64,000 nt of DNA from Subtercola boreus (GTDB lineage Bacteria; Actinomycetota; Actinomycetes; Actinomycetales; Microbacteriaceae): NCBI RefSeq assembly GCF_003399645.1, contig NZ_NBXD01000014.1:186001-250000 (forward strand). The letters run 5' to 3'. The translations under genes and the position numbers were made by a program. Within the stretch, counting starts at the first letter, position 1, and each line of letters starts with the position of its first letter. The notes under the pieces are model-generated. The model did not search any database and was not told the DNA's origin. It was given only the letters and a program-made list of their open reading frames with translations. Positions 33,995 through 41,789 of the stretch are shown here, one piece after another.

Positions 33995-35386
33995 TCACCC
34001 GCCGACGAGGGCCGGGGCGGGGGCTTCGCGCCGGCCGATTCCGGCGGATGCCCGCAGGGCCGCGAACGCGCGCTCGAGGTCCTCCAGCAGGTCGGTCTCG
34101 TCTTCGATGCCGATCGACAGGCGAATGAGACCCGGGTGGATGCCGAGGGTGCTCCGCTGGTCATCCGTCAGATGAGCATGCGAGGTCGTGCCGGGGTGCA
34201 GAATGAGCGATCGCACGTCACCCATGTGCGACATGCGGCTGAACAACTCGACGGAATCGATGAGGGTGCGTGCGGCATCCCGCCCTCCGGCCAGGGTGAA
34301 GCCGAAGACCGAGCCGGTGCCCCGTGGGTAGTGCTTGACGGCAATGGCGTGCGAGGGGCTCGAGGCGAGACCGGGATAGTCGACAGACAGCACCTCGGGC
34401 TGGTCTTCGAGCCAGGATGCCACGGCGAGTGCGTTGAGGCAGTGCCTCTCGACGCGCAGTGAGAGGGTCTCGAGGCCCTGCTGCAGCAGGAACGCGTTGA
34501 GCGGCGACAGCGTCGGGCCCAGCCGGCCGGCGATCACGGTACGGGTGTACTCGAGGTAGGCGGTGCGTCCGAACTTCTGAACGAGGGTAGGCCCGCCCGG
34601 GCCGTTCTCGCCGCCACCCGCGCCGACACCGATCGGGGTCGAGAACTGCGGGAACTTCTCGGGGTAGCGCGCCCAGTCGAAGTTTCCGCCGTCGACCACC
34701 ACGCCGGCCAGGGACGCACCGTGGCCGCTCAGGAACTTGCTCGCCGAGTGCACGACGATGTTCGCCCCATGCTCGATGGGCCTGATCAGATAGGGGGTGG
34801 AAGCCGTGCTGTCGATCACGAACGGCAGGCCCTGTTCTCGGGCGAAGCCGGCGATGAGGTCGATGTCGATGAGGTCGTTCTTGGGGTTCGGAATCGTCTC
34901 GCCGTAGATCGCCCGGGTGGTGGGCCGGATGCGCCGCCGCCAGTCGTCGAGGTCGTGCGGGTCGTCGACGAATTCCACCTCGATGCCGAGCCGGGCGAAG
35001 TTCTCGCGGAACAGCGTCTTCGAGCCCTCGTAGAGGCTCGGCGTGCTGAGGAAGTGGTCGCCCGACTTCAGGATGCCGAGAAGGGCGACCGTGATCGCCG
35101 CCTGTCCGCTGGCGACGAGCAGCGAGTCCACCCCGCGCTCGAGCGCGGTCAGCTTCGCCTCGACGGCGGCGTTCGTGGGGTTGGCGTAGCGCGTGTAGAC
35201 GAGCCCGCCGTCATGGCCGCGGAAGCGGGCTTCCGCGTGGTCGAACGAGTCGAAGAGAAAGCCGGCGGTGAGGTAGATCGGGGTGATGCGGGCACCGAAC
35301 TCGCCGCCGACGATCTCGCCTGCGTGAACCTGCTCGGTGGCGAACCCGAAGTTGTCTTCGCCGTACGCCTGCTGGGTGGTTGTCAT
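33995..35386 (-). CDS. metY: O-acetylhomoserine aminocarboxypropyltransferase MetY
   Basis: A 463-residue PLP enzyme of the Cys/Met metabolism family. YTRYANPTNAAVEAKLTALE, SGQAAITVALLGIL, and the PLP lysine in IVVHSASKFLSGHGASLAG identify it; HPGTTSHAHLTDDQR near the end is typical of O-acetylhomoserine sulfhydrylases. It forms homocysteine from O-acetylhomoserine and sulfide, which MetE encoded nearby then methylates. ATG 35386 is preferred over an extension of 22 residues. The leader carries an inverted repeat that touches the ATG. Confidence 0.92.
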   Translation of the reverse strand: MTTTQQAYGEDNFGFATEQVHAGEIVGGEFGARITPIYLTAGFLFDSFDHAEARFRGHDGGLVYTRYANPTNAAVEAKLTALERGVDSLLVASGQAAITVALLGILKSGDHFLSTPSLYEGSKTLFRENFARLGIEVEFVDDPHDLDDWRRRIRPTTRAIYGETIPNPKNDLIDIDLIAGFAREQGLPFVIDSTASTPYLIRPIEHGANIVVHSASKFLSGHGASLAGVVVDGGNFDWARYPEKFPQFSTPIGVGAGGGENGPGGPTLVQKFGRTAYLEYTRTVIAGRLGPTLSPLNAFLLQQGLETLSLRVERHCLNALAVASWLEDQPEVLSVDYPGLASSPSHAIAVKHYPRGTGSVFGFTLAGGRDAARTLIDSVELFSRMSHMGDVRSLILHPGTTSHAHLTDDQRSTLGIHPGLIRLSIGIEDETDLLEDLERAFAALRASAGIGRREAPAPALVGG

Positions 35387-35449
35387 CCGGGTGGTCGGCC
35401 TCTCTCGATCCCGCAACGCTACGGTCGCAACGCCCGGTCGGCCACCCGG
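35387..35449 (-). promoter_or_regulatory. metY: metY leader with inverted repeat adjoining the start codon
   Basis: CCGGGTGG at 35387-35394, directly before the metY ATG on the minus strand, is complementary to CCACCCGG at 35442-35449. In between, TAGCGT (minus strand, 35416-35421) may be the -10 and GAGAGAGG a Shine-Dalgarno. The distal arm would lie upstream of that transcript start, so it may act as an operator half-site rather than an mRNA stem. CGCAACGC also repeats directly at 35412 and 35426. Confidence 0.3.
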
Positions 35450-35507
35450 CACTTCACACGGCGAAACATTCGGGCGCGCTTCGTCGCCGGTCGTTCACAC
35501 TGGAGCC

Positions 35508-36833
35508 ATGTCACGCCTGCAGCACTTCGGTTGGTTCTTCGGTCGGGGCTTCGGCCCGCAGGGCTGGGGGCGCCTCGACTATCGGTGGAACTACGCCTGG
35601 CAGCGCCCGGACATCTACCAGCAGTCGGCCCGCGAGCTCGAGCAGGCGGGATTCGACCTGCTGATCATCGAAGACGCCCTCTCGCTCGGCTCGCCCGACA
35701 CTCTCGGCCTGCGCGTCGACTCGGCCTACGGCGGGCCGAAGCACGACCCGCTGATGCTCGCGCCCTACCTGTTCGCCGCGACCACGCACCTCGGCATCGC
35801 CCCGACCGTCAACGCCGGTGCGTACCCGCCCTACCTGGCGGCCCGACAGTTCGCGACCCTCCAGCACCTCAGCAGCGACCGGTTCGGCCTCAACGTGGTG
35901 ACGGATGTGAAGAGCGCCCGGCACTTCGGGCTGCCCGAGCTCTCCCACGATGCCGCCTACGATCGCGCGGAGGAGTGGCTGGGGGCGGTTCGCCGGCTCT
36001 GGCACAGCTGGGGTGCGGGGGCGTATCTCGGCGATGTCGACTCGGGCCGGTTCGCGGATGCGTCGAAGCTCGACGCCTTCCACCACGAGGGGGAGTACTT
36101 CACGCTCGACGGGCCGCTCAACGCGCTGCCGTTCACCGAGGGGGTGGGCGACCCGGTCGTGGTCTCCCCGGGCGGGTCGGGGCGAGGGCTGGCCTTCGCC
36201 GGGCACCAGTCCGATGTGCAGCTGGCGCTGGCGCCGCTGGATTCGGCGAGTGTGCGGGCGTACCGCGCCAAGATCCATGCCGCCGCGACCGCGGCGGGCC
36301 GCCGGCCGTCGGACATCTCCATTCTCTTCGTCGTCAAACCGGAGATCGTGGCCAGCGAGGAGGAGGTGCGGCGCGTGGTCGCCGAGTCCGAGCATCCGAC
36401 CGACGAGGCGCTGCGTGAGGTGCTCGCCGCCCAGTCGAGCGACCTCGAGACCGACCTCACGGTGCTCGACCTCGATGCGCCGATCGGCGAAGGGGTGTTC
36501 GGGCAGCACGTCTCGCGGGGCACGATCGACAACCTCGTGGGGCGCGGCGGATCGCTCGAGACCGACACCGTGCGCCAGATCGCGACCCGCAAAGCGAAGA
36601 AGGGCAGCCTCAGCGACGGCACGGGGTTCGTCGGCACCGCATCGCAGTTCGCCGACTTCGTCGAGGAGCTCGGCGAGTCCGCCGACAACGACGGCTTCAT
36701 CATCAACGGCGACCTGCACCCCGTCACCCTCCACCGGATGCTCGACCAGACCGTTCCCGAACTGCGCCGCCGGGGCATCCTCCGTACCTCGTTCGGCGGA
36801 GGGGGCCTCCGGGCGAACCTCCGCGACTTCTAG
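35508..36833 (+). CDS. FMN-dependent monooxygenase, NtaA/SnaA/DszA family
   Basis: A 441-residue luciferase-like flavin monooxygenase of the NtaA/SnaA/DszA group. LQHFGWFFGRGFGPQGWGR at the N-terminus, FDLLIIEDALSLGSPDTL, SSDRFGLNVVTDVKSARHFG and VVVSPGGSGRGLAFAG are family segments. Such enzymes use reduced FMN from a partner reductase to oxidise organosulfur or aminopolycarboxylate compounds. Its position divergent from metY suggests sulfur scavenging. ATG 35508 follows TGGAG by 3 nt. The last 13 codons belong to a 38-bp sequence that is tandemly duplicated across the stop codon (36790-36878). Confidence 0.85.
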   Translation: MSRLQHFGWFFGRGFGPQGWGRLDYRWNYAWQRPDIYQQSARELEQAGFDLLIIEDALSLGSPDTLGLRVDSAYGGPKHDPLMLAPYLFAATTHLGIAPTVNAGAYPPYLAARQFATLQHLSSDRFGLNVVTDVKSARHFGLPELSHDAAYDRAEEWLGAVRRLWHSWGAGAYLGDVDSGRFADASKLDAFHHEGEYFTLDGPLNALPFTEGVGDPVVVSPGGSGRGLAFAGHQSDVQLALAPLDSASVRAYRAKIHAAATAAGRRPSDISILFVVKPEIVASEEEVRRVVAESEHPTDEALREVLAAQSSDLETDLTVLDLDAPIGEGVFGQHVSRGTIDNLVGRGGSLETDTVRQIATRKAKKGSLSDGTGFVGTASQFADFVEELGESADNDGFIINGDLHPVTLHRMLDQTVPELRRRGILRTSFGGGGLRANLRDF

Positions 36834-36878
36834 GCGCCGCCGTTCGGCGGCAGGGGCCCGCGCGCGAACCTCCGCGAC
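36790..36878. repeat. 51-bp tandem duplication spanning two convergent stop codons
   Basis: A 38-bp segment at 36790-36827 recurs at 36841-36878 with 33 of 38 identical bases and a 51-bp (17-codon) offset. Both copies read FGG..G.RANLRD in the plus-strand frame of the monooxygenase; the first copy is its real C-terminus, the second lies after the stop and is read antisense as the C-terminal tail of the GrpB-like gene. Confidence 0.85.
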
Positions 36879-37423
36879 GTCCGGTCCCGGGCGCGGGCCA
36901 GGATGGCGGCGATGACCTCGGTCTTCGCGTCGGAGTAGTGATTCATGTCGGCCCAGGGGCGCGTGGCGAGTTCGCGTTTGGTGGCCTCGTAGAGGTCACG
37001 GTCGGCGGCGTCGGTGCGCAGGTGGTCGCGCAGCACGAGGTAGTCGGAGATCTGCGGGGCACCCGGCGGATACAGGTGAACGTGCACGTCACGCTCCGGC
37101 GTGCGGAACAGCACATGTCTGGGCTCGCGCACCCGCAGTACGAAGCCGGCCCGCTCAAGGGCGGGCAGGAACGCCGCCTCGTCTTCCAGGGAGAGCACGA
37201 CCACCAGCACATCGATGATCGGCTTCGCGGCGAGACCGGGCACAGAGGCCGATCCGATGTGCTCGATGTTCGTGGCCACCCGGCCCAGAGCATCCTGGAT
37301 CTGCATCTCGAGGCGGGCGTACTGCAGGGGCCAGGCGCCGTCGTAGTCGGCGATGACGATCTCCCGCTTCTCGCGACCCCCGATCAGCACGCGGTCGAGC
37401 TCGGCGTCACGGGCATCTGTCAT
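36830..37423 (-). CDS. GrpB/UPF0157 family protein
   Basis: A 197-residue protein of the GrpB (UPF0157) nucleotidyltransferase-like family. IVIADYDGAWPLQYARLEMQ, IEHIGSASVPGLAAKPIIDV and HVHLYPPGAPQISDYLVLRD are the conserved segments; the GSxxVPGLxAKPxIDxxV motif resembles a nucleotidyltransferase active site. Biological function is unknown. ATG 37423 is used; an upstream 22-residue extension looks non-coding. The last about 17 residues (arginine/proline-rich) come from the duplicated 3' end of the neighbouring monooxygenase gene read antisense. The two genes overlap by 4 nt at their stops. Confidence 0.82.
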   Translation of the reverse strand: MTDARDAELDRVLIGGREKREIVIADYDGAWPLQYARLEMQIQDALGRVATNIEHIGSASVPGLAAKPIIDVLVVVLSLEDEAAFLPALERAGFVLRVREPRHVLFRTPERDVHVHLYPPGAPQISDYLVLRDHLRTDAADRDLYEATKRELATRPWADMNHYSDAKTEVIAAILARARDRTSRRFARGPLPPNGGA

Positions 37424-37476
37424 GGCCCGATTCTCGCATCCGGGCCATCGGCAGACCACCGCGGGAGGCTCGCGAG

Positions 37477-38829
37477 TTGCCGGGGGCACCCTGCGGGCAA
37501 CAGACTGGGTGCACCGGATCGCGCCCGCGACCGCCAGCCGCTGAGGAGCCCACCATCACTGAACCGAACGAGGCCCGGGTCGGGTTGTACATCGACTTCG
37601 ACAACATCGTCATCTCGCGCTACCAGCAGTTGCACGGACGCCAGGCCTTCCAGCGTGACAACATCCGCGACTTCGACAAGCGGGCACCGGATGCCGACCC
37701 CGCTGTGGTTGCCCGGCTGGCCGCGGCGACGGTCGACTTCAGTGCCATCATCGACTTCGCCGCCTCGTTCGGCACGATGGTCGTCAACCGGGCGTACGCG
37801 GACTGGTCGGTTCCGATCAACGCGAGCTACCAGCGGCAGCTCATGTCTCGCGCCGTCGACCTGACGCAGCTGTTCACGACGACCACGCGGGGAACGAAGA
37901 ACGGCGCCGACATCCGGCTCGCGGTGGATGTGGTCGAAGACCTCTTCCGCCTGCCCGACCTCACCCATGTCATCATCGTCGCGGGCGACTCCGACTACAT
38001 CGCGCTCGCCCAGAAGACCAAGCGGCTCGGGCGGTTCATGGTGGGAATCGGTGTCGCCGGGTCGACGAGCACCTCGCTCGCGGCCGCCTGCGACGAGTTC
38101 GAGGACTACGACTCGCTGCCCGGTATCCAGAAGGTGACGCCGGCGCCGGCCGAGGGTGCGTCGGGTGGCGCGGGTGCGTCGGATGGTGCGGGTGCCGGTG
38201 GTGCGAGTGCGGGTGGTGCTGGTGCTGGTGCTGGTGCTGCGGGTGCGGGTACGTCGTCGTCGGGCGCTGCGGCGGTGACGTCGACGGGGTCGCGGCGGGC
38301 GTCGGCCTCGGGTTCGGCCGCGAACCCGCGTGCCACGGCGGGGTCTGCGGCTGCGCCTGCGTCTGCTTCTGCGTCTGCTGCTGGGGCCGCTTCTGCGCCC
38401 GCGTCCGCGTCGGCGTCCGCGTCGAAGGGTGCGGCAGCTGATGCTGCGCCGGATGCAGCATCCGCACCGGCCCGCTCCGGCGCGGGTACCTCCCGCCGGG
38501 TCACCACCATCCCGATGTTCTCGCACATGGAGGAGGTTCTGTTCGACGAACCCGATCCGGTGCCGGAATCAGACCCGCAGACCGTCGCCACCGAGCTTCT
38601 GGTGCGGGCGCTGCAGATCGGGCACGCCAAGGGAGACGCCGAGGAGTGGTTGAACACCGGATTGGTCAAGACGCAGATGCGCCGCATGGACCCGTCGTTC
38701 AACGAGAAACCGCTCGGCTTCCGCTCGTTCTCCGACTTCCTCTCCTCCCGGAGCGAGGTCGCCGAGTTGCAGGATGACGGCTCCCAGCGCCTGATCCGCC
38801 TCCGGCCCGACGCGGATGCCTGGGGCTAG
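37477..38829 (+). CDS. NYN-domain protein with C-terminal OST-HTH/LOTUS-like domain
   Basis: A 450-residue protein (from TTG 37477, GGGAGG 8 nt upstream). The NYN/PIN-like nuclease domain covers about residues 35-215: VGLYIDFDNIVIS, NGADIRLAVDVVEDLF and VIIVAGDSDYIALAQKTKRL give the acidic metal-binding residues. A 115-residue Ala/Gly/Ser linker follows (38145-38485). The C-terminal 85 residues resemble an OST-HTH/LOTUS RNA-binding domain. NYN proteins act on RNA. The coding start may instead be the ATC at 37555: GAGGAG lies exactly 6 nt before it, and the residues after it (TEPNEARVGLYIDFDN) begin where homologues typically begin. Its stop overlaps lepB (CTAG, convergent). Confidence 0.8.
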   Translation: MPGAPCGQQTGCTGSRPRPPAAEEPTITEPNEARVGLYIDFDNIVISRYQQLHGRQAFQRDNIRDFDKRAPDADPAVVARLAAATVDFSAIIDFAASFGTMVVNRAYADWSVPINASYQRQLMSRAVDLTQLFTTTTRGTKNGADIRLAVDVVEDLFRLPDLTHVIIVAGDSDYIALAQKTKRLGRFMVGIGVAGSTSTSLAAACDEFEDYDSLPGIQKVTPAPAEGASGGAGASDGAGAGGASAGGAGAGAGAAGAGTSSSGAAAVTSTGSRRASASGSAANPRATAGSAAAPASASASAAGAASAPASASASASKGAAADAAPDAASAPARSGAGTSRRVTTIPMFSHMEEVLFDEPDPVPESDPQTVATELLVRALQIGHAKGDAEEWLNTGLVKTQMRRMDPSFNEKPLGFRSFSDFLSSRSEVAELQDDGSQRLIRLRPDADAWG

Positions 38830-39566
38830 CCGGGCGCATCCGGCACGCCCGCAAATACTCCCGGGTAGTTGTCGAGGTAGGTCCACCGAGTGATCGGATA
38901 GGTCGTCACCAGCGCCCTGCCCACGACATCAGCGATGGGAACGAAACCCCCACCCGGCGTGTCGAGGTTCAGACGTGAGTCTTTCGAGTTACCCCGGTTG
39001 TCACCCTCGACCCAGAGGCTGCCCGCCGGCACGGTCACCGAGAACGGAACGGCGAGGGTCGTCGCCAACGGGTCGTGCAGGTACGGTTCGTCGAGCACGA
39101 CGTCGTTCACCGTCGTCTGCCCTTCCGCGTTGCAGCAGACGACACGGTCACCGGGCAGCCCGATGACCCGCTTGATCAGATGATCGTTCGAGTCGGTCGG
39201 TGAGATGCCGGTGAGGTCGAGCATCCCGTTCACGGCTGCGACCAGGGGCGGCTGGGTTTCAGGCGTCGTGGCGGTGAGCCAGCCACCCGGGTCGGAGAAC
39301 ACGATGACGTCACCGCGCTGGAGGGGGATCAGCGACGGCTCGAGCTCATTGACGAGAACCCGGTCGCCGTCGACGAGGGTGCTCGCCATCGATGCCGAGG
39401 GGATGAAGAACGAGCGCACGAGGAACGTTCTGATCAGGGTCGACGCGACGATCGCGATCAGCAGGATGACGAGCACATCGCGAGCGAACTGCCATCTGCT
39501 TCTCGGGCGTCGCTGCCGGGCCAGTCGTCTCTGCACACGGCGTACTCTACGGGCATCCGCTGCCAC
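38826..39566 (-). CDS. lepB: Signal peptidase I
   Basis: A 246-residue type I signal peptidase. A basic N-terminus precedes one membrane helix (about residues 30-50). The catalytic Ser59 lies in FFIPSASMASTL and the catalytic Lys in HLIKRVIGLPGDRVVC; GDNRGNSKDSR is box E. It cleaves signal peptides of exported proteins at the outer face of the membrane. The GTG start at 39566 fits the basic N-terminus. It stands apart from ribosomal genes, suggesting a second signal peptidase paralogue may exist elsewhere. Confidence 0.92.
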   Translation of the reverse strand: MAADARRVRRVQRRLARQRRPRSRWQFARDVLVILLIAIVASTLIRTFLVRSFFIPSASMASTLVDGDRVLVNELEPSLIPLQRGDVIVFSDPGGWLTATTPETQPPLVAAVNGMLDLTGISPTDSNDHLIKRVIGLPGDRVVCCNAEGQTTVNDVVLDEPYLHDPLATTLAVPFSVTVPAGSLWVEGDNRGNSKDSRLNLDTPGGGFVPIADVVGRALVTTYPITRWTYLDNYPGVFAGVPDAPG

Positions 39567-39659
39567 CGGGGTGCGCGCGTGTCAGCCGAAATGCCGACTG
39601 GTGAAAGCTGGCCCGAGGGTGGAACGTGATCATCAGGTTCGGGATGATCGGGGGAGCCT

Positions 39660-40130
39660 GTGACGGGAAATGCTGCAGGCGCGGTCGATGCTGCCGACGC
39701 CGCGGGCGGTTCAGGGTCACCGCCGCCGCGCGCCGGTTCCGGACGCCGCGACGTGCTGAAGTCCGGGGTTGTTCTTCTCCTGGTGACGGCGGCGCTCTTC
39801 GGGCTCGCCGAGGTCTGGTTCGCCTTTGGCGCATATTTCACGCTGGGCGGATCCACGCCGGATCCGCCCCTGGGCGAGCTGGTGAGAATCGACGTCTGCG
39901 CCGCCGTCTCGGTCGGGGCTGCGACTCTTTCCGTTGTGCTCTCGCTGATCATCCGGGGCCGATGGGGCCTCCTTTTCGCCGTACTGGGCGGCATCGGCAT
40001 GATCGTGGCCATTCTTCTGGCGCTGGTGATCACCTCGCCACAGGTGGACTGGCGCCCGGGGCCCGAACCGGCACCCGACCTGCCATCGAACTACCAGCCG
40101 TGTTACAGCGGCAGCGGAAAGTGCAACTGA
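39660..40130 (+). CDS. Membrane protein of unknown function
   Basis: A 156-residue protein with a polar Ala/Gly/Pro N-terminus (about 30 residues), then three hydrophobic helices at about residues 34-58, 74-98 and 104-126, and a polar Pro-rich tail with two cysteines (CYSGSGKC). GTG 39660 follows GGGGGAG closely. No domain was recognised. It is divergent from lepB (93-bp gap) and followed by a leaderless aminotransferase gene. Confidence 0.65.
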   Translation: MTGNAAGAVDAADAAGGSGSPPPRAGSGRRDVLKSGVVLLLVTAALFGLAEVWFAFGAYFTLGGSTPDPPLGELVRIDVCAAVSVGAATLSVVLSLIIRGRWGLLFAVLGGIGMIVAILLALVITSPQVDWRPGPEPAPDLPSNYQPCYSGSGKCN

Positions 40131-40187
40131 GGGCTGACGCCTGCTGCCGTGGTCGGGGGCTGTCGCTGCTGTTGCCGTTTGCTCTGG

Positions 40188-40223
40188 CGCCAGCTGTATC
40201 GCCAGCTGTATCGCCAGCTGTAC
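40188..40223. repeat. 12-bp tandem repeat (3 copies) upstream of aminotransferase
   Basis: CGCCAGCTGTAT occurs twice and CGCCAGCTGTAC once in direct succession. CAGCTG is itself a palindrome. The array lies about 80 bp upstream of the aminotransferase promoter. Surrounding sequence (40131-40300) is rich in GCTG/CAGC words but holds no gene. Confidence 0.85.
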
Positions 40224-40300
40224 CGCTGGCTGCTGTGGTTTGCTGCCTGCATCAGCTGCAGTCGGGGTCTGCTGGCGCCAGCTCTGTCGCTGGCTCTGGG

Positions 40301-40306
40301 TACGCT
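40301..40306 (+). promoter_or_regulatory. Putative -10 for leaderless aminotransferase gene
   Basis: TACGCT (TANNNT) ends 6 nt before ATG 40313; the bases between (GGAAGC) are too close to the ATG for a normal Shine-Dalgarno. Confidence 0.4.
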
Positions 40307-40312
40307 GGAAGC

Positions 40313-41554
40313 ATGATCCACCGACGACCCCCTCTTCCACACGCGGGTGCGCGTGCCGAGCGAGTCTCCGACCGCGCCCAGGCCGTCGAGCCGTTCTACG
40401 CCCTTCAGTTCGGGCAGGAGGCGGCCGAGCTGGCCGCTCTCGGGCACGACGTGGTGCGGCTGAGCATCGGCGAACCCAGTTTCGGAGCCCCGCCGGCCGT
40501 TCGGAACGCCATGCGTGAGGCGATGGACGGACGCCCGCTGCCCTACACGCCCCCGCTCGGGCTCCCGGCGCTTCGAGAGTTCGTCGCGACCTTCTACCGC
40601 GAGCGGCACGGGGTCGTCATCGATCCGGCCCGCGTGGTCATCACCTCCGGTGCGTCGGCAGCCCTGCTGATGCTGGCCGCCGCGACCGTGAACCCGGGAG
40701 ACGAGGTCATCATGGCCGACCCTTCCTACCCATGCAATCGACAGCTGGTGCAGACGTTCGGGGGCCGAACGGTAGCGGTTCCGACCGATGCGAGCACGCT
40801 CTATCAGCTCACTTCGGAGCTCGTCGACCGCGCCTGGACAGCCCGTACTGCTGCGGTGATGATTGCATCGCCGTCGAATCCGACCGGAACGAGCATCCCT
40901 CTCGCCGAACTGTCTGCGATCTGCGATCGTGCGCGCGAGCGGGGTGCCTGGCGCATCGTCGACGAGATCTACCTCGACCTGGCCGACCACGACGAGAGTG
41001 GGGCGCCAGCGCGAACCGTGCTTGCAATCGATCCTGATGCCCTCGTGATCAGCAGTTTCTCGAAGTACTTCGGTATGACCGGCTGGCGGTTGGGCTGGTG
41101 CATCGTTCCCGAGCGGTTGGTGCCGATCATCGAGCGGCTCGCGATGAACTACTTCCTGTGCGCGTCCGCTCCGGCGCAGCATGCGGCGCTCCAGTGCTTC
41201 ACGCCCGAGACTCTCGCGGTCTGCGAAGACCGGCGCGTCGAACTCGTGGAACGCCGGATGATCGCGCTCGACGGCCTCGCTGCCCTGGGTCTACCGGTGG
41301 AGGTGCCTCCGGTCGGCGCGTTCTACGCGTACTTCGACGTGAGCAGCACAGGCCTCGGCTCGTGGGAGTTCTGCGAGCGGGCCCTGCGGGAGGCACACGT
41401 TGCGCTCACTCCCGGCAGGGACTTCGGAACCCACACCGCCGACACGCACGTGCGACTCTCCTACGCTGCGTCGCCCGAAGAGCTGCGGGAAGGCCTCCGA
41501 CGCCTTGCGGGGTTCGTGAAGGGACTTCACGCCCAGGCCACGGCGGGGTACTGA
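40313..41554 (+). CDS. Class I/II pyridoxal-phosphate aminotransferase
   Basis: A 413-residue fold-type I aminotransferase similar to aspartate/aromatic or MalY/PatA-type enzymes. DVVRLSIGEPSFGAPPAVR opens the domain, MIASPSNPTGTSIPLAEL and VDEIYLDLAD bind the cofactor, SSFSKYFGMTGWRLGW contains the PLP lysine, and THVRLSYAASPEELREGLRR the substrate arginine. The amino donor is not predictable. ATG 40313 is supported by the leaderless promoter; earlier in-frame starts lie within the upstream membrane protein or repeats. A 51-bp repeat follows after about 95 nt. Confidence 0.87.
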   Translation: MIHRRPPLPHAGARAERVSDRAQAVEPFYALQFGQEAAELAALGHDVVRLSIGEPSFGAPPAVRNAMREAMDGRPLPYTPPLGLPALREFVATFYRERHGVVIDPARVVITSGASAALLMLAAATVNPGDEVIMADPSYPCNRQLVQTFGGRTVAVPTDASTLYQLTSELVDRAWTARTAAVMIASPSNPTGTSIPLAELSAICDRARERGAWRIVDEIYLDLADHDESGAPARTVLAIDPDALVISSFSKYFGMTGWRLGWCIVPERLVPIIERLAMNYFLCASAPAQHAALQCFTPETLAVCEDRRVELVERRMIALDGLAALGLPVEVPPVGAFYAYFDVSSTGLGSWEFCERALREAHVALTPGRDFGTHTADTHVRLSYAASPEELREGLRRLAGFVKGLHAQATAGY

Positions 41555-41649
41555 CCAGCTGATCGCGCGCTGGCCGCCGCCGCCGTTGCCGCGCGGCGCG
41601 CGCCGCCGCCCTTGCCGCAACGCCCATGCCGCCGCCGTTGCCGCAACAC

Positions 41650-41789
41650 GCACGCCGCAGCCATTTCAGCGGGCGTGTCGCGTCGCCCACACCGCACCGC
41701 GCACGCCGCAGCCGTTTCAGCGTGCGTGTCGCGTCGCCCACACCGCACCGCGCACGCCGCAGCCGTTTCAGCGTGCGTGTCGCGACGCC
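41650..41789. repeat. 51-bp minisatellite between aminotransferase and DEAD-box genes
   Basis: A 51-bp unit occurs at 41650-41700, 41701-41751 and partially at 41752-41789. Units differ by only a few bases; each contains CGCACGCCGCAGCC and TTTCAGCG. The array ends exactly at the stop codon of the DEAD-box helicase (minus strand). The preceding 41555-41649 is low-complexity GCC-rich sequence. No hairpin with a T tract was seen, so the array replaces a conventional terminator between convergent genes. Confidence 0.88.
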
